Shown: piece after piece, positions 26,521-34,955 of the stretch
How the letters are laid out: each line of letters starts with the position of its first letter
Numbering within the stretch: position 1 is the stretch's first letter
NCBI RefSeq assembly: GCF_000212415.1
Contig: NC_015500.1
Coordinates: 1,860,001-1,924,000, forward strand
Direction of reading: 5' to 3'
DNA: 64,000 nt
DNA from: Treponema brennaborense DSM 12168
GTDB taxonomy: Bacteria; Spirochaetota; Spirochaetia; Treponematales; Treponemataceae
Made by a program: the position numbers and the translations under genes
Notes under the pieces: generated by a model
What the model was told of the DNA's origin: nothing
Database searches by the model: none
Seen by the model: only the letters and a program-made list of their open reading frames with translations

Positions 26521-28293
26521 ATGGATCACAAAGAAATACTTTCACGGGCGCAAGCCTATATACAAGCGGAACGGGACGAAGGTTTCGCACAGGAAGTCCG
26601 GGATTTACTGACCGCCGGAAACACGGCGGAGCTTGAAGACAGATTCTATCAGGATCTGGAATTCGGCACCGGCGGACTGCGCGGCGTTATCGGCGGCGGA
26701 ACGAACCGGATGAACACGCTCGTCATAAACCGTGCGACGCAGGGGCTTGCGAATTATATTATCAAAACGTTCCCCGAAAAGGCGAAAGCGGGAACCCTTT
26801 CCGCCGTCGTCGCCTACGATTCGCGCCGCTATTCGGACGTCTTTGCAGAAGCGACCGCGCTCATTTTTGCCGCGAACGGATTCAAAACGTATCTGTTCAC
26901 CGGTCTGCGCCCCACTCCCGAACTGTCGTTCGCGATCCGTACGCTCGGCTGCGATACCGGCGTCGTCGTAACGGCGTCCCACAATCCGCCCCAGTACAAC
27001 GGATATAAGGCCTACTGGAACGACGGCGCGCAGGTAACCGAACCGCACGACGAAGGCATTATAGACGAAGTGAACGCCGTCGCCGCCGTAAAAACGATTT
27101 CCAAAGAAGCGGCGCTCGCATCGGGTGCGCTGACGATGATCGACAGCCTGATAGATGAAAAATACTGGGCAATGGTAAAAAGCCAGCTGTTCAGACCGGA
27201 ACTTATCAAGACCAAAGCAAAAGAAGTAAAGATCGTTTACACGCCCCTGCACGGCACGGGTGCCATGCACGTTGAAAAAGTACTCGGAGACTTGGGACTC
27301 ACCGTTATTACCGTTCCCGAACAGCGGCTTCCCGACGGACGCTTTCCGACGGTCGAAAAACCGAATCCCGAAGAAGCGCCGGCGCTGAAAATGTCCGTGC
27401 AGCTTGCGGAAAAAGAAAAAGCGGACGTCGTCATGGCAACCGATCCCGACGCCGACCGGTTCGGCAGCGCCGTTCCCGGTGCGGACGGAAAATTCGTCCT
27501 TATCAGCGGAAATCAGATGGGCGCACTGCTCACCGACTATATACTGCATTCCCGCAGGGAATTGGGCAAAATGCCCGCCCGCCCGGCGGTCATCCGCTCC
27601 ATCGTAACTTCACCGTTTGCCGACAAAATATGCGCCGATTACGGCGTTCGCCTGGAAGAGTGTCTGACCGGCTTCAAATGGATCGCGTCGGTTATGGCCG
27701 ATTTTGAAACGACCGGCCGCGCCGAGTACGTGTTCGGCTTTGAAGAAAGTTACGGCTACAACGTCGAAAACGCCGTCCGTGACAAAGACGGCGTGTCCGC
27801 TGCGGCAATGTGTGCGGAAATGACGCTGTATTGGCGTTCTCAGGGAAAATCCCTGCTTCAGCGGCTCGAAGAATTATACGTAAAATACGGATATTTTGAA
27901 GACCGCTCCATTTCGCAGAATTTTCCCGGCGCGTCCGGCGGTCAAACGATGAAAAACATTATGGCAAAACTGCGTTCCGAAGGACTTACGTCGCTCGGCG
28001 GCACGAAAGTCGTTTCGATCCGCGACGTCGGCACGAGCGTCACGTACGATCCGGCAGCCCCGGCGCACAAAACGGCGATCGCGCTGCCGAAAAGCAACGT
28101 TCTCCAGTTTTTCCTTGAAGACGGAACTATCGTAAGCGCCCGTCCGTCCGGAACGGAACCCAAGATCAAGTTTTATATCAACTGTACGGTTCCTGTCAGC
28201 GGTGCGAATTTGAACGCAGCGAAGATAACCGCAGACGCGCAGTGCAACGCGATTGCGGCTGAAATAAAAACGGTGCTTGATGCAGCAAAGTAA
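26521..28293 (+). CDS. Phosphoglucomutase/phosphomannomutase family protein
   Basis: A 590-residue alpha-D-phosphohexomutase that interconverts hexose 1- and 6-phosphates. The serine phosphorylation loop is VVVTASHNPPQYNGYKAYW near residue 150 (Ser in TASHNP). The metal loop is ATDPDADRFGSAV. The sugar-binding loop is FGFEESYGYNV. The phosphate loop near the C-terminus is SARPSGTEPKIKFY. The size matches the long PGM2-like bacterial form. The start is ATG 26521 after AGAGGAG. It lies next to a GH57/DUF4912 pair transcribed divergently, which together point to alpha-glucan metabolism. Confidence 0.95.
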   Translation: MDHKEILSRAQAYIQAERDEGFAQEVRDLLTAGNTAELEDRFYQDLEFGTGGLRGVIGGGTNRMNTLVINRATQGLANYIIKTFPEKAKAGTLSAVVAYDSRRYSDVFAEATALIFAANGFKTYLFTGLRPTPELSFAIRTLGCDTGVVVTASHNPPQYNGYKAYWNDGAQVTEPHDEGIIDEVNAVAAVKTISKEAALASGALTMIDSLIDEKYWAMVKSQLFRPELIKTKAKEVKIVYTPLHGTGAMHVEKVLGDLGLTVITVPEQRLPDGRFPTVEKPNPEEAPALKMSVQLAEKEKADVVMATDPDADRFGSAVPGADGKFVLISGNQMGALLTDYILHSRRELGKMPARPAVIRSIVTSPFADKICADYGVRLEECLTGFKWIASVMADFETTGRAEYVFGFEESYGYNVENAVRDKDGVSAAAMCAEMTLYWRSQGKSLLQRLEELYVKYGYFEDRSISQNFPGASGGQTMKNIMAKLRSEGLTSLGGTKVVSIRDVGTSVTYDPAAPAHKTAIALPKSNVLQFFLEDGTIVSARPSGTEPKIKFYINCTVPVSGANLNAAKITADAQCNAIAAEIKTVLDAAK

Positions 28294-28840
28294 TATCATT
28301 TCTGACTGCGGAAAATTGTCCCGGCTGTTTGCAGACGGGACGGTTTTTACCGCGTTCGACACGGAAACCACCGGTTTGAAGCCGGAATACGAACGGCTTA
28401 TAGAAATAGGCGCCATCCGTTTTGACAAAAACGGCATCATCGCCCGGTACGACATTCTGATAAATCCGGGAAAACCGATACCGCCGGGAGCGAGCGCAAT
28501 CAACAACATTACGGACGATATGGTCAGAAACTGTCCGCTCATAGAATCGGTTCTGCCCGATTTTCTGACGTTCGTGAGAGATTCCGTTCTGGTCGCACAC
28601 AACGCGGGATTCGATTTGAGTTTCGTAAACAAGGAACTTGAACGCAGCGGCTTCAATCCGCTCAAAAACAACGCCGCGGACACGGTGCACCTTGCCCGCA
28701 GCAGATTTCCGCAGCTGCCGAATCATAAACTGCAATCGCTCGCGGCGTATTTCGGTATCGACGTACGGAACGCGCACCGTGCCGAAGACGATGCGCGCGT
28801 CTGTATGGAAGTGTTTCTGCGCTGTCTCAACGCCGGCTGA
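28280..28840 (+). CDS. DEDDh 3'-5' exonuclease, DnaQ/PolC epsilon-like
   Basis: A 186-residue single-domain exonuclease. Exo I is FDTETTGL (residues 27-34), Exo II is AHNAGFDLSFV, and Exo III is HRAEDDARV with the catalytic His and Asp. It resembles the proofreading subunit of DNA polymerase III and stand-alone relatives. Whether it serves replication or repair cannot be told. The ATG at 28280 overlaps the phosphoglucomutase gene by 14 bases; a TTG one codon earlier is possible. Confidence 0.9.
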   Translation: MQQSNIISDCGKLSRLFADGTVFTAFDTETTGLKPEYERLIEIGAIRFDKNGIIARYDILINPGKPIPPGASAINNITDDMVRNCPLIESVLPDFLTFVRDSVLVAHNAGFDLSFVNKELERSGFNPLKNNAADTVHLARSRFPQLPNHKLQSLAAYFGIDVRNAHRAEDDARVCMEVFLRCLNAG

Positions 28841-28857
28841 AACCGGCACGCCGGACG

Positions 28858-29856
28858 TTACCGGTAATCGTTAAAGGCTATCAGTTCTTCCCGCTCGCGC
28901 AGTTTTTTCAGCGTTTTTTCCTGAATTTGGCGGACGCGCTCTCTGGTAATACCGAGAACGTTGCCCGTTTCGGTCAGCGTCCGCGGCGCTTTTCCGTCGA
29001 GACCGTAGCGAAGTCTGATTATGGACATTTCCCGTTCGGACAGCTGATTCAAAACCAAGTTCACCGTATCGGTGAGCGCCGCGGCAAAAACGCGTTCAAT
29101 CGGAGCTTCCCCGTTTTCGTCGGTCAGCAAATCTCCCAAGCGCGTGGAGTTATCGTCGTCGACGTTCGTTTCGAGACTCGACATCTCCTGCGAAAGCCGT
29201 ATGTAATCTTCAACCTTTTCGTTCGTAACGCACAGAAACCGCGCCAGTTCGGCAGTCGTCGGTTCGCGGCCGTATTCCTGCGTCAGCAGTTTCGCCATAA
29301 AAAAACATTTGTTGATCGTGTTCAGCATATGGACGGGAACCCTGATAACGCGTCCCTTATCGGCAAGACTTTTGATAATAGCCTGCCGGATCCACCAAAT
29401 ACCGTAGGTGGAAAAACGGCAATTACGCGCCGGTTCAAAACGGTCGACGGCTTCAATCAGCCCGATGTTGCCTTCGTCTATCAGATCGAGCAGGCCAAGC
29501 CCCCGATGCTGATATCGTTTTGCAATGGAAACCACCAAACGTAAATTTGCCTGAATCATCTTATTTTTCAGAACGAGCAAATCCCGTTCCAGCCGGTCGA
29601 TTTCTTCATACGCCGGAGAATTTTCGGCCGGTTCAAGCAAACCCGATTTCAGCTGGCGTATACGCGATTTATGCTCCTGAATCGCAGCGGCAGTCGCCTG
29701 CTCTTCCTGTACGGAAAGTAATTTATACCGTGAAATCTGTTTCAAATATAAAGAAAGCGGATCCGGATCGACAACGGTCCGGCCCATACCATCCAAAGCT
29801 CCGCTTGTTTGCAGCGGCTTTCGTACCCTGAGACTTGCAATCTGCCGTGTAGTCAT
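28858..29856 (-). CDS. RpoD-family sigma factor, short (group 2-like)
   Basis: A 332-residue sigma-70 protein without region 1.1. Region 1.2 is DPLSLYLKQISRYKLLSVQEE. Region 2 is NLRLVVSIAKRYQHRGLGLLD to FSTYGIWWIRQAI, where Y-G-I replaces the usual Y-A-T. Region 3 covers about 185-265 and region 4.2 is LTETGNVLGITRERVRQIQE. The length and lack of 1.1 fit a secondary (RpoS-like) factor better than the housekeeping RpoD, but target promoters should be close to the -35/-10 type. A promoter of its own and GGGAG are present upstream. Confidence 0.9.
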   Translation of the reverse strand: MTTRQIASLRVRKPLQTSGALDGMGRTVVDPDPLSLYLKQISRYKLLSVQEEQATAAAIQEHKSRIRQLKSGLLEPAENSPAYEEIDRLERDLLVLKNKMIQANLRLVVSIAKRYQHRGLGLLDLIDEGNIGLIEAVDRFEPARNCRFSTYGIWWIRQAIIKSLADKGRVIRVPVHMLNTINKCFFMAKLLTQEYGREPTTAELARFLCVTNEKVEDYIRLSQEMSSLETNVDDDNSTRLGDLLTDENGEAPIERVFAAALTDTVNLVLNQLSEREMSIIRLRYGLDGKAPRTLTETGNVLGITRERVRQIQEKTLKKLREREELIAFNDYR

Positions 29857-29879
29857 CTGTATTATCTCCCTAACTGCAC

Positions 29880-29908
29880 ATGATACCCGAGAAAGATAAA
29901 TACTTCAA
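29880..29908 (-). promoter_or_regulatory. Candidate promoter of the sigma factor gene
   Basis: TTGAAG (29908-29903), 17 bases, TATCAT (29885-29880). The leader is about 17-23 bases and carries GGGAG. A small CCGTT-TTTT-AACGG hairpin at 29938-29951 may end the upstream LysM transcript. Confidence 0.5.
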
Positions 29909-29974
29909 ACATAAACGATATTTTTTATAAAAATTTACCGTTTTTTAACGGAAAATTCATAAACGGACTTGAAT

Positions 29975-30829
29975 TTATCCACGGGGAGCTTTTGCAGGAT
30001 CTATCGGCTGCCCGTTCTGAAACACCATGAACGTGAGCTGCGGCTTGCCGCTCAGTGCGTCTACGCCGACCGTGCCCAATTCGTCGCCGAACGTTACGTA
30101 ATCGCTCTTGCGCACGGAAAGCGAACTCAGGCCGGTATACACGTACACATGGCCCGTCTGAGACTGGACGAACACGACTTTGCCGAATCCGCGGTACATG
30201 CCGCTGAACATGACTGAACCGGAACGGACTGCGGTAACTTTTTCATTGCTTGCGGCGGAAAGCTGTACGCCCGAAATTTTCCCCGTAACGTACGCGACCT
30301 CGGGATTGCTGACCGGCCAGACGAGCGAAGAGTCGCCCTTTTTCCCCGAATACGAACGGGGATCGGACAATTCGAGCGCCGGTACCGGAAGAGACGGCGG
30401 CAGCGATTCCGCCGGCACCGGAATTTTCACTATCTGACCGACTTTGAGCGTATCGGATGCGCTCAGACCGTTCAATTCCAGCAAATCGTCCACGGAAATA
30501 CCGTTTTTACGCGCGATGCCGTAAAACGTGTCTCCTTTCTGCACCGTGTACGGCTCTGCAGCCGGCTCGGCACCGATCGGGTTTGCAGCGGCGGAACGGG
30601 ACGGCGCGGTTGCGCCGGCTTCATCCGGAATGATCAGTTTCTGACCCGCTTTCAGCAATTCGGTCTGTTTTATGTTATTGGCTGCACACAATTCGGCAAC
30701 GCTGACGCGATACGTTCTGCTTATGGAATACAGCGTTTCGCCTTTCGCAACGGTATGGGAGGTTGCGCCGAACGTGCGGGCGGAAAAAAGACAAATAAAA
30801 ATTACGATACAACGCAGCAATTTATTCAT
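29975..30829 (-). CDS. LysM protein with degenerate LytM (M23) domain
   Basis: A 284-residue exported protein. The signal peptide is MNKLLRCIVIFICLFSARTF. LysM repeat 1 is TVAKGETLYSISRTYRVS (about 26-70) and repeat 2 TVQKGDTFYGIARKNGIS (about 93-138). A C-terminal M23-like domain spans about 165-284. The zinc ligands of active M23 peptidases are missing: the H-x-H strand reads QLTFMVF and no HxxxD is seen. It thus resembles EnvC/NlpD-type regulators of amidases that bind but do not cut peptidoglycan. The start at 30829 is chosen for the signal peptide. It lies after the HD gene and fliP. Confidence 0.85.
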   Translation of the reverse strand: MNKLLRCIVIFICLFSARTFGATSHTVAKGETLYSISRTYRVSVAELCAANNIKQTELLKAGQKLIIPDEAGATAPSRSAAANPIGAEPAAEPYTVQKGDTFYGIARKNGISVDDLLELNGLSASDTLKVGQIVKIPVPAESLPPSLPVPALELSDPRSYSGKKGDSSLVWPVSNPEVAYVTGKISGVQLSAASNEKVTAVRSGSVMFSGMYRGFGKVVFVQSQTGHVYVYTGLSSLSVRKSDYVTFGDELGTVGVDALSGKPQLTFMVFQNGQPIDPAKAPRG

Positions 30830-30863
30830 ACTATTTAAACATCGGTATACGCGTTCGCAAGGT

Positions 30864-32132
30864 TTATAAGAATTCGGCAAAAAAAGCGGCAACATCGACG
30901 CCGCTGACCGGATTTCCGACTTGATACAGTTTCAAAAGATTGCTGCGGCCGTCGCGCAGATGGCTCGACGTGGTTCCGTGCGCGATCGAACTGTCGGCTT
31001 CAAGAAAAGCCGCAATATGATCGGCGACGCGGACGAGTTTGCCGTCAACCGGCAAAAACTCCGGCGAATTATACAGCGTGTTCAAATCTTCAAAAGAGAC
31101 GAACTGCGTACTGCCGACCGGCATACCCGTTATGGCCGGCGGCAAATCGGCGGCGAACAGCGTGTCCGCGCGCGGAACGCAAATACGGTTTGCAAACTCG
31201 TCGCTCGTAAAATACAGCAATTCGTCTTTAAAAAACGGATCCATAAGCGGCTCGAGTTCTTTTGCGACGATTTCCTCTTCAATCCGTTTCACGATGGACG
31301 GCAGTCCGTCGGTCGCCTGTTTTACCGGAGAAATGATGTCGCGCGTAACGGCTTCGGGCAAATCGTGAAACAGTGCGGAAAAGAAGTTATTGTAGCGGCG
31401 GGCGGCGCAAAATTCCGCGCCGGAGTTCCGTTCGAGCAGCAGCGTAACGACCGCAACGAAAAACGAATGGCCGAGCACACTTGTTTTGGGCACACGCGGC
31501 GTTTGATTCCAACGGGTTTGAAACCGAAGCTGCTCTATCATCATCAGAAAATCGTACGGCCGCTGCTTGGTAATCAGCAGCTGCAGCCCGCGCAAATCGA
31601 GATATTCTTCGATATCCCGATTCAGCTCCTTCGCAATATGCGCCAGCCGGAATTCTTCGTTTACCACGGAAAGCATTTCAAATTCGCGCATGGTCGAAAA
31701 CTTGTGTGCGGCGCGAAACACACGCATCGTGCGCCCTTGCACGGTTCCGGCAGCAGGTTCCGTACCCGTCACGTATTCTTCAAACCGGCCGAACAGCTGC
31801 GGATCCGTCAGAATACACCGATACTGCTCTACGACCCATTCGTTCAATTTCCGGTATTCCTCCGGATATTCGCGGCGGATCATCCGCTGCACCGGCGACT
31901 TTATGTCACACAACGCAATTTTTCGCAGCAAATCGAACAGCGCCGCGTGTATCATCCAGTCCCAATCGACGCAATTGCCGCGCATTTCTTCAAATTTGCC
32001 GATGATATAGGCCAAAACCATTTTTTCCGCAGCTTTGTCCATTTCTATCAATTCGAGCGGGCGAACCAGATCGTTCCATCGCTCTATTGAAAATCCTTCA
32101 AATATTTTGAGTGCGAGTTTTTTGGTGAGCAA
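30864..32132 (-). CDS. HD-domain protein, YfbR-like
   Basis: A 422-residue cytosolic protein. The HD domain in the middle (about 215-340) has LGHSFFVAVVTLL, ALFHDLPEAVTRDIISPVK and a later Asp. This is the H...HD...D pattern of metal-dependent phosphohydrolases, closest to the 5'-nucleotidase YfbR (HDxxEVxTxDxxxPVK). The N-terminal 200 residues are helical and not recognised. The start is TTG 32132, 7 bases after GGAGG. It follows fliP by 19 bases, in the place where other treponemes have fliQ. Confidence 0.82.
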   Translation of the reverse strand: MLTKKLALKIFEGFSIERWNDLVRPLELIEMDKAAEKMVLAYIIGKFEEMRGNCVDWDWMIHAALFDLLRKIALCDIKSPVQRMIRREYPEEYRKLNEWVVEQYRCILTDPQLFGRFEEYVTGTEPAAGTVQGRTMRVFRAAHKFSTMREFEMLSVVNEEFRLAHIAKELNRDIEEYLDLRGLQLLITKQRPYDFLMMIEQLRFQTRWNQTPRVPKTSVLGHSFFVAVVTLLLERNSGAEFCAARRYNNFFSALFHDLPEAVTRDIISPVKQATDGLPSIVKRIEEEIVAKELEPLMDPFFKDELLYFTSDEFANRICVPRADTLFAADLPPAITGMPVGSTQFVSFEDLNTLYNSPEFLPVDGKLVRVADHIAAFLEADSSIAHGTTSSHLRDGRSNLLKLYQVGNPVSGVDVAAFFAEFL

Positions 32133-32151
32133 AACCGAGCCTCCGAAGCGA

Positions 32152-32985
32152 TTATCTGACGATCGAATTGAACAGCTGCTGCGTGAGCAGTCCCCAGCCG
32201 TCGATCAGCACGAACAACATCAATTTAAACGGCATGGATATCTGCACGGGCGGAAGCATGATCATACCCATGGACATCAGCACGCTCGCGACGACCATAT
32301 CGATAACGATAAACGGTATATATAGCAGTACGCCGATCTTGAACGCAACGGTCAATTCGTTCAATATATACGCCGGTATCAGCACGTGCGACGGAACGTC
32401 CGCCAGCGTCTGCGGACGGTCGAGCCCGCCCATAGACATGAACAGGGTGATATAGTCGGTGTTCGTTCCCATTTGTTTGAACATGAAAATCCGCAGCGGC
32501 GCTTCCGCTTCGGTAAAGGCCGCTTCAATGCCGATTTCTCCGTCGGAAAGCGGTTTAAACGAATTATCGTAAATGTCGGTGAACGTCGGCCACATGATGA
32601 ACAGCGTCATAAAAAACGCGATGCCGTTCAAAACGGCCGTCGGCGGCACTTGCTGAAGGGATAAAGCGCGTTTTATGAAATCAAGCACGATCGAAAACCG
32701 TAAAAAACAGGTCAGCAGAATCAGAATGCTCGGCGCGAGCGTCAAAATCGTCAGCAGCAACAGTAACTGCACCGAAAACGCGACTTCCTGTCCGGTCTGC
32801 GGAGAGCGGATATCGACGCTGATCGAGGGTATTTGCGTACCGGTTACCGTACCGTCCATTTCGGTCCGACCGGCCGCGGAACCTTGCGGAAACGTCTGCT
32901 GAGACATAACCGGCATACAGCACGCCGCGGCGAGCAGCGAGCACAAAATGATTTTGGGCAGCGTTTTCGAGGCGAACCGCTTCAT
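32152..32985 (-). CDS. fliP: Flagellar export apparatus protein FliP
   Basis: A 277-residue protein. A cleavable signal peptide (MKRFASKTLPKIILCSLLAA) precedes a hydrophilic 45-residue segment. The FliP core follows: LLLTILTLAPSILILLTCFLRFSIVL, RALSLQQVPPTAVLNG, and the C-terminal PPVQISMPFKLMLFVLIDGW. It forms the export gate with FliQ and FliR. Its ATG overlaps the fliO stop by 4 bases. fliQ, fliR, flhB and flhA do not follow here, unlike in T. pallidum. Confidence 0.96.
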   Translation of the reverse strand: MKRFASKTLPKIILCSLLAAACCMPVMSQQTFPQGSAAGRTEMDGTVTGTQIPSISVDIRSPQTGQEVAFSVQLLLLLTILTLAPSILILLTCFLRFSIVLDFIKRALSLQQVPPTAVLNGIAFFMTLFIMWPTFTDIYDNSFKPLSDGEIGIEAAFTEAEAPLRIFMFKQMGTNTDYITLFMSMGGLDRPQTLADVPSHVLIPAYILNELTVAFKIGVLLYIPFIVIDMVVASVLMSMGMIMLPPVQISMPFKLMLFVLIDGWGLLTQQLFNSIVR

Positions 32986-33728
32986 TCCGCATCCTCCGGA
33001 AAGGAATCGGTCGTGTGCTGCAGCCGTTCGCGCTGCTGGCGGAGAATACGGCTTGCCTGTCCGGCGGAGTCCGCGAACGGCTTTTCGGCAGAAGACGCGG
33101 TGTCCGTACGGATTTTACCGCCCGACGCCGCGGCGTTTTTCGGCGTTCTGAACAGATCCAAAACGGACGCGAAATCTTTCGGCTTCGCACCGGCCGGTTC
33201 CGATTCGGCGTGCAGATTCATCGCGTCGACGAGTTCCTTGTCGTCTATTTCACCGATGAGATTTACGGCGGAATCGGTAACGCCGATCAGATATGCGTGC
33301 GAGTTCAGCGTAACGACGTACGCAAATTTACCGGGAGCAAGCGTCAGCGACGCGACTTTTTTAAGATACGGATCCGTTTTTTGAGCGGGGGTCATACCTT
33401 TTTTCAGAAGGAAAACGATACCGTAAATACAGGCGATAACCGCGGCGAGTACCAAAATCATCCTGACGAAAAGCCATACGGTGGACGGCTGCTTTACCGC
33501 GGCCGCGCCGGTATCGGGCGCCGCAGGAGTGATTACCAGCAGGGATTCCGCCTCTGAGCGCGGTACGGAAGTTTCATCGGCAGCGGAGCCGGTTCCGCCG
33601 TTTTCCACCGGAAGCACGACCCCTGTTTGCGCAGGCACACTTTGCGCGGCCGGCGTTTGTGCAAAACATAAAGCTGCGCTGCATAAAGCGGCGCACAGTA
33701 CCAAAACGAATTTTGAAATCCTGAAAAT
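32982..33728 (-). CDS. fliO: Flagellar biosynthesis protein FliO (FliZ), probable ATT start
   Basis: A protein of about 248 residues between fliY and fliP, in the treponemal fliO/fliZ position. It has a signal peptide, a Ser/Ala-rich spacer, one membrane segment (WLFVRMILVLAAVIACIYGIV) and the FliO domain (TLAPGKFAYVVTLNSHAYLIG). FliO assists FliP assembly. No ATG or GTG precedes the signal peptide. The frame has a TTG at 33704 without a ribosome site, which would remove the basic end. ATT at 33728 follows GGGGGTG by 5 bases and gives MFRISKFVLVLCAALC, a proper signal peptide. I prefer the ATT. Confidence 0.8.
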   Translation of the reverse strand: MFRISKFVLVLCAALCSAALCFAQTPAAQSVPAQTGVVLPVENGGTGSAADETSVPRSEAESLLVITPAAPDTGAAAVKQPSTVWLFVRMILVLAAVIACIYGIVFLLKKGMTPAQKTDPYLKKVASLTLAPGKFAYVVTLNSHAYLIGVTDSAVNLIGEIDDKELVDAMNLHAESEPAGAKPKDFASVLDLFRTPKNAAASGGKIRTDTASSAEKPFADSAGQASRILRQQRERLQHTTDSFPEDAE

Positions 33729-33764
33729 TTTCCCACCCCCGTGAAAACGTACGCGTAATTACCG

Positions 33765-34955
33765 TCAGCCGGTAACGCGCTCGATCGGTGAAAGGATTTC
33801 GGTAACACGGACACCGAAATTTTCGTCGATAACGACGACTTCACCTTTTGCGATCGGTTTATGGTTGACCAAAATATCGACGGGTTCACCGGCAAGTTTA
33901 TCAAGTTCGATAATCGTGCCTTCACCCATTCCGAGAATCTCTTTTATCTGCTTTTTGGTACGTCCCAGTTCTACGGTCATTTCCATGTATACGTCCATGA
34001 TAAGACCGATATTGCCCTGTTCGGTAACACTCATGCCCGACTGCAGCCCGGGAAACTGCAGGGACTGCACGTTGGGTGCGTTCATTCCCATGGAAGCCGC
34101 GGAAAAACCGCCGTTCATGTTCATTCCCATATTGCCCATATTCATCATACCGGGATTGCCCATTTGCTGCGGCATTCCCATATTCATTCCCATACCCGGA
34201 TTGCCCATTTGCTGCGGCATCCCCATGTTCATTCCCATACCGGACATATCCGCGGCACCGGCGGACATTCCACCCATACCGGCCGGCTGCTGAGCCGCAG
34301 CGGGCGCACCGCCGCCGAGTGCGGCGCTCATCTGTTCACCGACGCTGCCCGCCACTGCTTCCCACAAGGTGTACGCGCCGCCGTCGATCGTAACCGGATA
34401 TGAAAACAGTACGAACGTATTCTGAGGAAAGCGAACCATCGCTTTAGGTCCGTTCACCGGTTCGCCCGGATTGCACGCAAGACCGGGAAATTTTCCCGTC
34501 TTCGTCAATTCGGTAATTTCAGCGCCGGTATGCTGGGACACGACTTCGCTGATAACGGACAGCGCCATGTCGTCGAGTTCCGCGTTTTCTTCTTTATTAA
34601 TCAGATTCGTCAATTTCTGTGCGAAATCGGTCGAAAGCACGTACAAATGATCGCCGTGCAGTCCTTCCGAAAAATCAGCCATAACGGCGACGACGACTTC
34701 CGGCAGTTTTGACAAAAACTGATCACGGGTAAGCGTTTCCGCAACGGGTTTTCCCACGTCCACCTGAACACCGGTCATCGTTCCGACGTTCTGGGCAAGC
34801 GTATCTTTTATTTTTCCGGCGAACTGTTCCAGAACGCCCGTATCTATATGGACTGCAGGGGAAGGAGACGACGACCCCGAAGACGAAAGTCCGCCCATAT
34901 CCACGCCTGCCAACAAAGCATCAATTTCATCTTGAGAAATGGCACCATCACTCAT
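33765..34955 (-). CDS. fliY: Flagellar motor switch protein FliY (FliN-type)
   Basis: A 396-residue switch protein. The N-terminal peptide GAISQDEIDALLAGV is shared with FliM. A CheC-like middle domain spans about 45-230; its phosphatase-type motif reads SVISEVVSQH, with Ser for the catalytic Asn. A Met/Gly/Pro/Gln-rich linker with repeats follows (about 230-290). The C-terminal SpoA/FliN domain is VYMEMTVELGRTKKQIKEIL to VNHKPIAKGEVVVIDENFGV. The start is ATG 34955, 9 bases after GGAG; an ATG at 34964 abuts that site. The start overlaps the fliM stop. Confidence 0.95.
   Translation of the reverse strand: MSDGAISQDEIDALLAGVDMGGLSSSGSSSPSPAVHIDTGVLEQFAGKIKDTLAQNVGTMTGVQVDVGKPVAETLTRDQFLSKLPEVVVAVMADFSEGLHGDHLYVLSTDFAQKLTNLINKEENAELDDMALSVISEVVSQHTGAEITELTKTGKFPGLACNPGEPVNGPKAMVRFPQNTFVLFSYPVTIDGGAYTLWEAVAGSVGEQMSAALGGGAPAAAQQPAGMGGMSAGAADMSGMGMNMGMPQQMGNPGMGMNMGMPQQMGNPGMMNMGNMGMNMNGGFSAASMGMNAPNVQSLQFPGLQSGMSVTEQGNIGLIMDVYMEMTVELGRTKKQIKEILGMGEGTIIELDKLAGEPVDILVNHKPIAKGEVVVIDENFGVRVTEILSPIERVTG
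34151..34240. repeat. 45-bp coding tandem repeat in fliY linker
   Basis: Two near-identical 45-base units (34151-34195 and 34196-34240) encode GMGMNMGMPQQMGNP-type residues. Further degenerate Met-Gly-Asn units flank them to about 34130. Confidence 0.9.

Noticed and set aside
30921-32090. A 389-codon plus-strand frame opposite the HD gene
   Set aside because: Composition rich in Arg, Gln and Phe with no recognisable fold; it is the complement of a supported gene.
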